A DNA stretch of 64,000 bases from Meandrina meandrites. Its lineage: Eukaryota; Cnidaria; Anthozoa; Scleractinia; Meandrinidae. The DNA lies in assembly GCA_963693305.1 (NCBI GenBank), contig OY855910.1, positions 16,412,862 to 16,476,861 of the forward strand, in the 5' to 3' direction. A program made the position numbers and the translations under genes. This document shows, piece by piece, positions 15,301 through 25,450 of this stretch. The notes beneath the pieces were generated by a model. It did no database searches, had not been told where the DNA came from, and worked only from the letters and a program-made list of their open reading frames with translations. Each line of letters starts with the position of its first letter. Position 1 is the first letter of the stretch.

Positions 15301-18300
15301 TATTAGGGTTAGGGTTTGGATTGAAATCATATTTAAAACTAGGAATTTCATTATGAAAGTGAGTGCTGTCGAAGGTTGATAAAACGGTAGGAACTGAATT
15401 GAACAGTCAACAGGTCTGTTTACTGTTGAATAAATTTTTTTCTCACATTAAATGAGCTAAAACACTACCACTGCATTACTTTCGTTTAATTTGTTTTTGC
15501 ATGACCGACATCGGTTCCTAATGTCGACTTAACTGCTCTTTGGTTTTAAGTTATTGATAATAACACAGTAAACAGTTGTTGTTATCGAGGTAAGGAAGCG
15601 GCAAAAAATGAGTTTATTCTGAGATTTTATTTCCAAACCTCTCCTGAAACTGCATCTGCTGATTTGAGCAGCACGCTTTTTCAACAAGTGTCACACCGTA
15701 CCTCGCAAAAAGCATCTTCAAAGAAATTTAATTTACCGCGAGCGGAAATTTCTCCGTTGAGACAATTCAAATATCGACCAGGGCTTGTTTCACTTGTAAC
15801 AGCAAACGACAATGATCTGCATTTATTCCAGCAGTTTTTGAACAATGGTATTTTTCTAGCAGACAGAAATGTAGCTGTTCACTTTTTCATTTTAGATCTA
15901 AAGTTTGATTACAAAAATGTCGCGACATCATGCTGCCGACACGTGAATTAAATAGAATACCAAGCAAATCAGTATTTGCCTTTACGCAAAGCGCGAAGCG
16001 CGAAGTGGTTGACATTCCCAATGTTTTCAGTAAATGATTGGAACACAAACAAAGTCGAGTTGAATACTGAAAAGGTGCAAGCGAAAGAATTATTATTTGT
16101 CTGTAAAAAGACTGAATATTGGTGGATAACACATGCAAATCTGGAACAAAATTTATCGAAGCGTGACGTTATGAACACTTGTGCAATGATCGTGGATGAT
16201 ATGACAGCCATGTGATGTGCACGTGATTGTCGTTTCAATTATCCCGGATAATACTCTACTGCGCAGGCTTCAAGTCTTACATCCAAGAAAATTTTGGATT
16301 TTTCGCCCTACAGAAAAGAATAGTGTGCTGCCACGCTAACGCTCGACAGCAAAAAGAATAGTGGTTCACACATGTTTCCTATGTGGCAAAGGGATAAGGG
16401 GTTGGACAGCAAATCTGGAGGTTGAGAGTTCAAATCCTAGAAGTGCAGGTTAGTAAAAAGGTTAAAAAAATAGATGACACTACTTGGGGGGGGGGATAAT
16501 AGCAGATGGTAGGGGAAGGTAAGTAAGGATGGTGAAATGGATTCAGAGACAGTGAGGGAGGGGAGGTGTTTTAATTACGTTTTTCTACTGTAACCTGTAA
16601 CATCATAATTATTTAAATTGTAGATTGGACAATTTACCTTGATGTTTGATGGTTGTACATTAACAAATTTCCTTTGGATGTGCCTGAAAAGAATACAAAT
16701 GATAGACATCTTAACTTAAAATGAACAACAATATGTTTAATATGTTGAACAGTGTGAGGGTATTATTATGCAAGTTTTAATCTACCGAAACGATTAGTTT
16801 GAAGTCGAAGAAAGTAGTAAGTGAAAAGCTAAACAATCAAACTAAAACAGTGATGAGCGAGTGTACATTTAATGTAATGTGATGCTAGCACATCCCGGCT
16901 ATATTAAACGATACTATTAACGATATTAACATCACTTAATTCAGTGAACTTTTGATATTGATTGAAAAACAGGGTTCGTACAAAAAATCGCAACCATTTT
17001 TCCAGGACTTTTCAAGGAATATTCAAGGAATATTCAAGGACCAAATTGAATTTTCAAGGACCCCCTACCAGGAATGCAATTTCACAGATGGTATATAAAT
17101 GCACATTCCAAGTCCAAGCTAACGGGTTTCTAAGGCTTCAAGTGTTTGCTCCATCTCCTTCTCTACATTCTTGTCTTTTCTCGTTATTAGCTGCATTTAC
17201 ACCCGTGTTTTACAGTTTGAAGTTGCTTTACAGAGGAAAAGAATGCCATAGGCTATGCAAAGCAATTTGGTTTCGACGCCACTATATTTAAAGGGGCTTC
17301 GTCACGGATTTTAACAGATTTTTGAGCAGCCAAATTTATATTTGTGTCAAGGGAAACCAAAAATAATAATCCATTTTTATTAAGAATTGCTATATTGGAG
17401 CACTGAAACTGTTAACAAACGTTTTTAGCTGCAGATTGCTTCGATCGAAATGAAGTACAACTTGAATTTAGTTTAGCTAAACTTTTCAAGTTGTTTCTGC
17501 ACGTCTACAAAACATCGATATTTATAGCCGTACATGTAGTTAGACTTCTATCCACATATTAAGGTTATATCTTCCTTTAGATGTTCAAAGGTAATGATTT
17601 TCATGGGTTAAGTTGCCTACCACTAACTTCAGAACAGTTTAAACCAAAAATCTGCAAAATCCCTGTGACAGAGCTCCTTTAAAGTTGAAGAAAAATCAAG
17701 GACTTTTCAAGGACTTACACAGAAATTCAAGGACTTTTCAAGGGAAAATGGAATTCAAGGACTTTTCAAGGACTCCACCTAAAATTCAAGGACTTTTCAA
17801 GACTGTGCGAACCCTAGAAAAAAACTCAAGTTGCTCTGGGCCCCAAGCAAAGGTAAGGTTCAAAGAGAAATTTTTTGTTCCTTAACTCAAACTGTACCGA
17901 CTTACCTATTGCAAGTTGTGGTCCCACTCTTGACCATAACAAAAATGTCAATCCTTCCCTGGATAAAATACACACATCAAGTTCTATAACATGTTATCAC
18001 AAATAGACTCGCCAATTTGGGTGAAAATGTGTACTTAACTTCCTCAAGAAATATCATCTTACAGGATAGAACAAGCCAAAGGAGTAAGGTGATCAGGTGT
18101 ACAATGTACATGGTATACCATAAATGATCTAATAAATGCACACTCTCAAATAAACACCTTGAGGTACAAAGTTTGCATTAGGTGCTCTCCTCTTAAAAAT
18201 AAATGCCATGTCTAGTGGATGCCCCCAACCCACCCACAAGAATTGCCTCAAGCATCGAAGAGACCAACGATGCCAACATGGGTAATGTTGGCCCTGATGA

Positions 18301-21300
18301 CAATGAAGACATCGATATCAAACTATGAACATCATCTGTGCAGATTGGATTAGTCTCCTACTCACAAACACTGTTTTGTATCTTACCCCGAGAGCAATTG
18401 TGACTTATCGGATTGGCATATACATTTGAGCTGATCAACAGACTGCAGTGTATATTCACACAGGTAGGTTTCTCTGCAGTTTCTGTATATGACAGTTACA
18501 GCTGTATGTTCAGTAATATGTGAGCTCTTAAGTTCAAAACCCAACTAATGATTGTGTTTTTTGCTGCAGCCAATGAAGATCATGGTGACAGCCAGTGTCA
18601 ACCTCAAAAAACAGTAACAAACAACATGGATCGAAGTCTATTGAAGTAAACTTCTGTTTCATAAGATTAAGAGGTCCACTTATTTGATTGAGAGTAGCAA
18701 AAAACATACCTTTGATTGAGCAGTTTTTGCATATACATGTAATAGATAGGCATGATAATGCATAGCATGCAAGGTGTAATAAATTAATGATGTCATGGTG
18801 GCATCGAAACATTGTGCAAAACTCTTTTTGCTAATTTTTATTCTAAATAATTCATTGTCTCATGTTCATTATCATAAATCTGAAACAAAGAGGAATAAAA
18901 ATCAAACTGGTTTGAAAAATTTAAACTTAAGATAAACTTAAACCGCAACATGATGATAAGAAACACATACCTTAGGCCACTTTCTAGCTGAATGGTTTTG
19001 TGCGAATTAGCATCCCACAAGTAAACTATACCTAAAAAAATACAAAATACAGTATGTCAAGCAAATGCAGTGGAACTTTTGCTTTCTCTTTGGTACACCT
19101 AAACTTGATGAAGGTAATGAATATCAAAGAAGTGACAAATATGAAAAAATTGATTACCATTTTTATCCTGTATAATTGCCAAGGTGTCACCATCTTTGTC
19201 CCATGCCATCCCTGTACATTGTCTAAAATCAAATTAGCACAGCTTGTGAACAGAATATTCAATAACAGTACTATCCTACAAAATGTCAAAGACATTACAT
19301 AGGATTCAATGTACTGCATCATGCATTGAAGTGATCAGTACATGCACATGTAGACACTAAGTTGTGGTCTATTGTAAATCCACTAATCTGATTGGTTCTT
19401 CCATTGTTTTCTATTTAACAACAAGACTATGAGCCCAAGTTGAGCAAACAGTCTATGAGCAAATAGTCAGTGAGGCGCGATCAAGTTGACTATCATTCAT
19501 AGAAAAAAACGAGGGCAAGTACATGTAGTCCAATTGTTTTAGTAGCAACTCTAAAGGATTGCAGTCCAAAACCTATCATTTGTACTGTACATTACATGTA
19601 TTTTAATCCAAAAACCAAACCCTTCAAAGAGCAACATGTATGCAATTGTGTTCTATCAGCAAACAGAAAAACAATGGGAGAGCCAATCAGATGTGCAGAA
19701 CACTACTGAGTGTCTACTAATCACTGCCAGAACACAATCATGTACACTTTGCTGTTAGGGAAGGGAAAACTATTCATGATTTTTGGCACAAGAAATATAT
19801 ACATGTACTGTATCTAAAAAATCAAATTCATGGGTTTGCAGTGGCACAAAAAATTAACTAAAGAATGTGGAAAACCTGTGTCACATGAATGTAGACTGTA
19901 CAATGTATGTTTACACTTTGATCACAGGACATACATTGTACTGCTAAACAACTACCCTGGATGTTGAAATCTCAATCTGGAGAAATGAATATTACAACTC
20001 ACCCTGGAAGGTTGATTTCATCTCTCTGATCTCCATGACGATCATAGATCATCACAACTCGGTTTGTTCTGAAGGAAGAATTGTATTATACTTAATACAT
20101 GAATGCAATTTGTTTTTATACAATAGTATTGCTAGTTTACCGACCTACAAAGATCCCTTGTACGTGTACAGTACATACATGTACATGAACAATTTGTTAC
20201 TACTTGTACTGCATGACCTCCCTCCCTTCATTACTTCTATAGCTGCTACCCAAATATGTATTTATGAAATGAAGATATGACTGGAAAACAAGTAAAATGA
20301 GACAGTGTGGTCTCATATATGGGGTGTAGAATGGTCCTTGAAAAAATCATGGGTCTCTGAAAATTTTAGGGGAGTCTCAAAATCTTGGTGCAGCAAACTA
20401 GAGTCTCGGAATCTCATTCAAGCTTGCAAAAACAACACTCGTTTCGGAATCTCGAATTTTGAAATTAAGTCTCCGAGTCTCGCAAACCAAGCGAAAGTTT
20501 TAATCAGTTTGAACCGTCACAAAACAATGGCAACAACAACAGCTCGGATTTTTGAATCGCAGTGTCTTGGGCTCAGATTTGAAGTCTCGGTCTCGGATAT
20601 TAAATGAGGGTCTCAGCGTCTAGGCAAGTCTCGGATTTTACCATTCTATACCCCTCATACAGAAATCATTCTTGCAAGGGAACTATATTATAGCAAATAA
20701 GTGAGTGGTTTGCTGTTTTCGTTGTCTCCATATTGTCTGTGACGGTCAAGTTTTGGCTCACTATCTTTCTTTCTCCAAAGACTAAAGCATTATATAATAA
20801 GAGACTATAAGGAAAATGTTCAAGCTAGCCTTTGGTGTCTGAAGGTTTTAAAGTATAGCTTACCCAGTTACAGCCAAGTAGTTTCCTAATTTCTGCTGCC
20901 AGCTGTATGTGACAGTGCCTCCTCCAGTCACCTTTTCTGGAACACTAAATACACGCTAGAACAATAATGAAACACAAGATTCATTACACATTAGATCTGC
21001 TGTACATTCAAAGTTGAACTTGATTGGAGGTTAGGGTTTAAACAAACCAAATATCAATTTCAAGCTCTTTCAAGTTAACACCTTGTTATGTACACATACA
21101 TGTACACTGTACATTGTACTATAAATTTCTAGATAAAATAATAATAATGATCCTGAAAGTGTCAGGATACATCGGGATGAAAAGAACACTTTTAAAAACT
21201 GTTCAAAAATTTCATACACAGGAAGATGACTCAAAGATTTTGTGTTCTCCAGTTAGTGTCTAATGGCTGAGTCCCATGATGTGTCTGAATTTCTTAGTTA

Positions 21301-22408
21301 CAGCAGCCAAAGTGCCACAAAGAGAATATGGATTGCACAAATTTTATTATTTTGAACAGCAGTCATGTATTCTGGTTGGAACAGGTGGTAGGAGGCAAGG
21401 TTTAAAGGACAACAGGATTGCAGGATGCACAAATATGTTATTATGCAGCAGAAACCCAGAGAACTAGGGAGTACAGGAGTACAGTTTGCAAAAGTATGGA
21501 AAGTGGGAAATTCCAAACCCCTGTACCCCCATCCTCCTCCTCCTCCCATCAGAATGTTCTTAATCTGTTTCACTTTAGGTTTTGTAAGTTATGCATGAGA
21601 CATTTATTGGTCCATAGCATGAGATGGAGTGAGATCAAAGTTTTCAACCCACAGGTATGGGACTCACGTAATATTATACACCCGTAAACCAGAGCACTGA
21701 ATTGACAATTAGAAATTATGTGTCTGTGTATGTAAACACAGATCCCAGGATACTCAAGGAAAAAATGTGTAAAAGTTTGGGAAAAGTCAAAATACATAAA
21801 GCTGTTGAAACGTTACACTTGTGCTCCCACAACATGCCACATTCTACCAAACTTACAGCTGTAGCTTGCACTCCGGTTTCATTAACTCAACAGGAGTACA
21901 TGTTTTTCCCTTAAATATTAGGCATCTAATCAGACTATATTAAGTTATACAGTATCCAAGATTCAATTTTGTTTTACCATTATAGCAATGAATTCGTGTG
22001 GACTACTACTCGTCGAAGAAATAAGCGATCATAGCTAACAATCATAAAACATCATGCAGGTAGGGTTTGACAGCCTATGGCAGCTGAAACCATGATAATT
22101 TTTATCTCCTGGTTCTATCTACAATTGCTTCATGATCATCTACTGCAAAAATAATTCAAATGCTTAAAAGGTTTCGCATTATTAGCACAATTGAGATATT
22201 CTTTTAGTAATCCTTTATTTCAAAACCGCCAAACACATTCGAATTCACACCAAACTGTTCGCTGTATAAAATATTTTGGCGGAGAGTTTATGTTTATTTA
22301 CCATGGAGACGAGAGGAAGCTGGATTTGTTTTTGACCGAGAAGGGCAATTCTTTTCAAAATTAAGTAATTTTAACCTAGGTAAAAAATGAAATGTAAATT
22401 ACCTTCAT
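356..22408 (-). CDS. WDR19: WDR19 / IFT144, intraflagellar transport complex A subunit (5' 31 exons, partial)
   Basis: IFT144 is a core subunit of IFT-A, the complex for retrograde transport in cilia and for importing membrane receptors. Exons in transcript order: 22403-22408, 20864-20955, 20003-20068, 19158-19222, 18971-19031, 17906-17958, 16638-16683, 15078-15138, 13544-13615, 12377-12457, 11771-11851, 11482-11513, 10979-11060, 10024-10115, 9422-9489, 9177-9239, 8532-8617, 8034-8060, 7393-7507, 6187-6293, 5526-5648, 4996-5062, 4390-4472, 3718-3798, 3275-3341, 2422-2522, 1887-1952, 1667-1704, 1462-1559, 804-865, 356-424. All introns are GT-AG and all phases join, giving about 737 codons. Blocks matching the vertebrate protein include [62 protein letters not shown] and [13 protein letters not shown]. 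This is the WD40 half plus the start of the TPR-like region; the family is about 1340 residues, so the C-terminal half lies left of the window. The start was chosen because exon 1 ends ATGAAG and joins CGTGTATTTAGT, giving MKRVFSV like the vertebrate MKRIFSL. The 5' UTR end is not defined. Confidence 0.96.
1667..1704 (-). CDS. WDR19: WDR19 short exon (38 bp)
   Basis: This short exon encodes [12 protein letters not shown] plus two bases of the next codon. It joins the 1462-1559 exon to give the motif LKRFKDAW, equivalent to LKRFSDAWE in vertebrate IFT144. It is flanked by TTTTTGCAG and GTAGGT on the minus strand. It is listed separately because gene finders often miss exons this short. Confidence 0.9.
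2267..2356. repeat. GTTC/CTTC microsatellite
   Basis: Imperfect tetranucleotide array of GTTC and CTTC units in the WDR19 intron between the 2422-2522 and 1887-1952 exons. It produces spurious RSF-repeat ORFs in two frames. Confidence 0.95.
2832..3026 (+). repeat. SINE copy, 5'-truncated, in WDR19 intron
   Basis: Matches the 3' two thirds of the SINE at 9553-9818. Shared blocks include GTGTATAAATGGGTGCCG, TAGAAATACTCCTAGTCG and CTCCGGCCTGATGGGCC. The tRNA-like head is missing. Confidence 0.85.
3900..4104. mobile_element. MITE (205 bp) in WDR19 intron
   Basis: Terminal inverted repeats of about 27 bp: the left end reads AACCACAGATATGTCCAGGA then TTGAACGC, and the right end is its near reverse complement (GCGTTCAATCCTGGACATAA then GTGGTTT). 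No coding sequence. Target duplication not resolved. Confidence 0.75.
5313..5327. repeat. Homopolymer G run (15 bp)
   Basis: Fifteen consecutive G bases in a WDR19 intron. Its length may be unreliable in assembly. Confidence 0.95.
7155..7263. repeat. Double hairpin in WDR19 intron
   Basis: Two adjacent inverted repeats. The first pairs ACATTTACCGATTCTACTTA with TAAGTAGTATCGGTAAACGT, with mismatches. The second is a perfect 24-bp stem (7208-7231 with 7240-7263, core GGAGAAGGGTGTCTGCTTGC) closed by a 9-base loop. It lies between the 7393-7507 and 6187-6293 exons, so it would be transcribed. Confidence 0.85.
8034..8060 (-). CDS. WDR19: WDR19 27-bp microexon
   Basis: A nine-codon exon (VTIVDNVMQ) flanked by an ACATAG acceptor and a GTGAGA donor. 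It begins and ends in phase 0 between the exons ending LTSLKE and beginning ERPLSV. It fills the position of VTVANPVEG in the vertebrate protein. Skipping it would keep the reading frame. Confidence 0.88.
8723..9091. mobile_element. MITE (369 bp) with TGA target duplication
   Basis: Long terminal inverted repeats (about 40 bp): both ends read GGCCCRTTTCAGAYGCYGTA-like sequence followed by CTTCACATGAGCCGAATCG. TGA flanks both sides (8720-8722 and 9092-9094). A 3-bp duplication suggests a PIF/Harbinger-type origin. The interior contains further diverged partial copies of the end sequence. Confidence 0.88.
9553..9818 (+). repeat. tRNA-derived SINE, near full length
   Basis: The head has tRNA-like promoter boxes (TGGCCTAATTAATGG near 9557; box B-like GTTTGAATCC near 9605). 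The body holds the conserved block GTATAAATGAGTGCCGGCAA and ends TCCGGCCTGATGGGCC. Two other partial copies occur at 2832-3026 and 26322-26404. It sits in the WDR19 intron between the 10024-10115 and 9422-9489 exons. Confidence 0.88.
11966..11994. repeat. GTT microsatellite
   Basis: About nine tandem GTT units in a WDR19 intron; source of spurious poly-Val and poly-Asn ORFs on the two strands. Confidence 0.95.
13006..13265. mobile_element. MITE-like inverted repeat in WDR19 intron
   Basis: Imperfect long inverted repeat. The left arm reads TCCATGGTTAGATTGCTCCC and, further in, CAACCAAAGTCATAT; the right arm carries the reverse complements ATATGACTTTGGTTG and GGGAGCGATCTGACCATGGA, with an insertion in the right arm. 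No coding capacity. Confidence 0.7.
13853..14045. mobile_element. MITE (193 bp) in WDR19 intron
   Basis: Terminal inverted repeats TGTGCAGTTCCAGAAAATAT and its near reverse complement ATATTTTCTGGAACTACACA. Flanking duplication not evident. An open frame across it is incidental. Confidence 0.8.
15287..15318 (+). repeat. Short TTAGGG-like interstitial tract
   Basis: Three to four TTAGGG-like units, partly interrupted (TTAGGGTTATTATTAGGG then TTAGGGTTT). Too short to indicate a telomere; possibly chance or a repair scar. Confidence 0.5.
16382..16450 (+). repeat. tRNA-like sequence, possible second SINE head
   Basis: Contains a box B-like GAGTTCAAATCCTAG about 45 bp after GTGGCAAAGGGATAAGGGG, which resembles a box A region. 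No clear cloverleaf, so not called a functional tRNA. Confidence 0.4.
16971..17815. mobile_element. MITE with AGGGTTCGTAC ends, interrupted by another MITE
   Basis: The left end is AGGGTTCGTAC and the right end GTGCGAACCCT. Repeated TTCAAGGACTTTTCAAGG-type units lie inside both ends. The 17287-17684 element splits it, so this is the older insertion. Spurious ORFs rich in FKDFSRTF come from these units. Confidence 0.82.
17287..17684. mobile_element. MITE family A, copy 1 (nested)
   Basis: Inverted ends TTTAAAGGGGCTTCGTCACG and CTGTGACAGAGCTCCTTTAAA. It matches the copy at 30224-30616 along its length, including ATCGATATTTATAGCCGT and GGGTTAAGTTGCCTACCACT. It is inserted inside the older 16971-17815 element in a WDR19 intron. 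Confidence 0.87.
20321..20654. mobile_element. MITE-like element with GGGGTGTAGAATGG ends
   Basis: Inverted ends GGGGTGTAGAATGG and CCATTCTATACCCC enclose about 330 bp rich in GTCTCGGA-like units. TCATA occurs close to both ends but is not exactly abutting, so the duplication is uncertain. Lies in WDR19 intron 2. Confidence 0.75.
22297..22310 (-). promoter_or_regulatory. Candidate X-box (RFX site) in WDR19 intron 1
   Basis: On the minus strand the sequence reads GTCTCC AT GGTAAA. The animal X-box consensus is RYYNYY, 1-3 spacer bases, RRNRAC; only the last base differs. It lies about 100 bp downstream of the WDR19 start codon, inside intron 1. RFX factors are the usual regulators of IFT genes in animals, so the site fits its gene. 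One imperfect match can occur by chance, so this is a candidate only. Confidence 0.4.
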
Positions 22409-22796
22409 GATTAAACTGTGTGATTCAGAAGTCGGCGAAATCAGTCCAGTCAAGAAGGAAATCTACAAATAAAGCCCGCCATTTTGAATTTTGACGAACG
22501 TTCCAGCGGTTGTCGTTTAGTCAATACGCTTGGTGTGTAAGATGCATGGATTGTAACGGAAGATTACGCCGGATACAGTCTACAATGGATAGCGCAGTCG
22601 CTTCAACGAGGTAGCTGCTTTTGCTACCACTTAGCCACTAGATCGTGACTTATCCACTGAGTAGCGTGCGCAGAGTGCGGAAAATACTACTGCCCTCTCC
22701 ATGATCTGGCCGCAAGTTGGGTTGTATACAGTTATGTATATATGAATTTTCAGTCAAAAAAATAGCAAATCCTCGTAGAACAATAGCCATTTTATT
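22409..22796. promoter_or_regulatory. Presumed WDR19 promoter / 5' UTR region
   Basis: This is the sequence immediately 5' of the WDR19 start codon. No TATA box was recognised. An inverted pair GGTAGC and GCTACC with a 7-bp spacer occurs near 22610-22628. The transcription start cannot be placed from sequence alone; the role is inferred from position. Confidence 0.4.
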
Positions 22797-23012
22797 TTGC
22801 TATGCTCTATGACCCGCACGGACGCGCGCGCTATTTCCTTGGAAAACCGTACGGAACCCTGTTCTACAATGTGCCTTCCATCGGGAAAATGTTGCGTGTT
22901 TCCGTTTGAGTACAATGGGAGACAATACAATGACTGTACAGTTGACGGAGCAGCGTGGAGACCTTGGTGTGCCACAATTTCTAATTTTCCACAGGACGGA
23001 GAATGGGAATAA
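22797..23012 (+). pseudogene. Orphan fibronectin type II module
   Basis: Translation shows the fibronectin II signature: CVFPFEYNGRQYNDCT, a GAAWRPWCAT core, then a SNFPQDGEW segment. Three of the four conserved cysteines are present. A stop codon follows DGEWE just where the fourth cysteine should come. No clear acceptor or donor frames it, and no signal peptide or other domain is adjacent. It could be a decayed exon or an exon of an unrecognised gene. Confidence 0.6.
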
Positions 23013-25450
23013 CGTGATTGCAAGCGTTTTTTTGTTGTCATTTCTAATTAACAAACGCCCTCTTTGTGATTAGTTTTTCACCTTATAATATCCACCACAA
23101 AGAGAAAAGGCTCTCACCCTTTTTATATTATTATGTGGAGGGGATCTTCAACTGCAGCTGTCAGGGTTATTATAGAAGAGAGGATCTCCAGCTACAGCTG
23201 CCACCTTAAATTGTTACAAGAAAAGGAAGGAGGGGGGTCGTGTACTGCTTCTTCCACTAGCTCTATGAGAAAACTGGGGCCCTATAATGATATAGGAGGG
23301 GTCACTTAACGCGGCAACTATTCCTGAAACTATTCCTGCACTACTTACTGTATGTGACATAGAAAGTGAGTCTTTTTGTGGGGTTGTTGTTTTGACCTCT
23401 TCCCTAACAATAGAAGCCCATCCATTGAACGTGCACCCAACCCATACCCACCAACTCCCTCCCCCAGGAAATGACACCACCAAAACAGCTTTTACGGCTT
23501 ATCAACGGAATTTTGCGGTACTCAAAATAAAATTACAAAACAGAAGACAGTTAATCCTTCTAAGGCATATCAAACTTACGTCTTCTTTATCGGTTTCACC
23601 TAGCATGTCACGCAACACGCCCGTCTTAATTGTCAGAATCACGCAAACTTCTTAACATTTTCTTCTCTTTCTATAGTTCGTATGGAGTGTCATCTTTTTT
23701 ACCTACAGATTAGGACGTTTCGTTGCATAGTCTGCTTACAGAAATGTGTTTGAATTCGGTTGCTCCGGGTCCAGAGTTTGAAACGCATGCTTTTACTTGG
23801 CTGTTACCGCAAATAAATTTCTAACAGTTTAATGAGGAATTGCGGTTGTTCTTGTTTTGGTTTGGGATTTGGGCTTCGAAAGAACAGAAATAGCGTGGGT
23901 TGTGGTGAATCAGCAGAACGAAGTTTTTGACGATAGCTTGCGATCAGGCATTTTTTTTCCGATGGGATGAAGGGAGGAAGAGAATGGTCACAGGTTACCT
24001 GAATTTCAGACGTCAGAAATTCAAACACTTCCATCTTACATACAAGAAATACAGCAAACGCTATTTTTGTCACATTTGATGTTTCTTCAGTTTATATAAG
24101 AAAATTGGGAGCATCGACTGGTCTTTGCGAGCATGGGAGCACAGCGTTTTTCTTTCCGAGAACAAGCATTGACAAAAGTTAGCCTCGCGAGCAACAAGCA
24201 CTTTCAAACAACTACCTCCACTAAAAAGCGAGCATGCGTGCACTAGCAAACAAGCACCCACTAAAATGTATGGAGCATTTTGAGCAGAAGCCTTATTGTG
24301 CGGGCACTGCAAAATTTTGAAGGACCATTCATGACCCCTCCCATTCACGGGTTCCACCGCTAACAATTTTCACTGATACTTGGGCGTCGACTGCTGGTAC
24401 AAAGTAACATTTCTACAGATTTATTTTCCTTTCTACCTGCATCTGATTTCGCTAGCATTTGACTTCACGTGCCCAAATATCATGTTCTGCGTCCTAACTG
24501 AAATCGTATTAAGTTAACAATCCTTTTAATCGAGTGAACGTTTATCATGCCACCACATCGTCACGCCCGTGTGTTTCTACTATCGTCTTAGGGCACGCTT
24601 CGACCACCATCTTTTTGCGATCAGCACGAGAAAACCTCCTACACTGGCTTGCTACTGTCATGGCCTACACACTCAGTTTAAATCTCCCTTTAAATATTCT
24701 CCATCTAACTCCAATCCTCTCCAGAAAGGTTCCACTACACAACGTCACTTACGCAGTCACGACGATAGACTACTTAACTCAATTGACACACTTTTTGTTT
24801 AATGCCAGACAAAGCTGCTATGCTACGATTACAGCAAGTCAACGTTTTGTTTACAAAGTTTCAAGGCAAAGTACTAAATAAAAGTACAACATGTTCAGTC
24901 AATGGCAAAAAACCTCTACAATTTGCCTTCAAGTCAGTTAATCTAGCAAGTAACAATGAAACGCTTTTGTTTCTCATGCACAATAAGTTCATCTATGAAA
25001 GAAGTACAGAATAGAAAGGTAACGCTGAAATTCGTTCTCAGCGATTTGTAAAATTTTAAAACATAAATACGAATTTAAAATAAATAAGGAAAAAACGGTC
25101 AGCACTTTTTACTAAGAGACATTCTGCACTTGACCCTCCTCTTCCATTGTCTCAGAAATGCGTGTCGTATGGAGTGTTAGTTTCATTGTATTCCAAACAC
25201 ACAATCCCTTCCGAGCAGCCCTCCACTGGAACCGTGCCTTCATTTTCTGCTGAATGTAAGCAGTCAGTCTGGGAAAAATAGATAAAAGAGCCACGGAAGA
25301 GTGTCAGGGAATATGTGTACCGTTTATAGAAGCGTGTATTTTTTTAATTGCAATCAATTAATTAAGATTATTAGACAGAAGAGAAGTACTGCAGAATTGT
25401 TTCTTCCATGCAAGAGGCTCTTGCATGGAATCTCGAAAACACTGGCTTTT
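23013..25450. other. Intergenic, nothing recognised
   Basis: Only short overlapping open frames without recognisable domains, plausible splice structure or convincing repeats. Two adjacent plus-strand frames near 24534-25014 show no identifiable similarity. Confidence 0.5.

Noticed and set aside
15287..15318. Telomere repeat
   Set aside because: Only a few imperfect TTAGGG units within a gene intron.
16382..16450. Functional tRNA gene
   Set aside because: A box B-like stretch exists but no cloverleaf arms could be paired.
17685..17885. 66-codon ORF rich in FKDFSRTF
   Set aside because: Produced by repeated TTCAAGGACTTTTCAAGG units at the end of a MITE.
24534..25014. Two consecutive plus-strand ORFs as a host gene
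   Set aside because: No domain, no splice structure and overlapping alternative frames of similar length.
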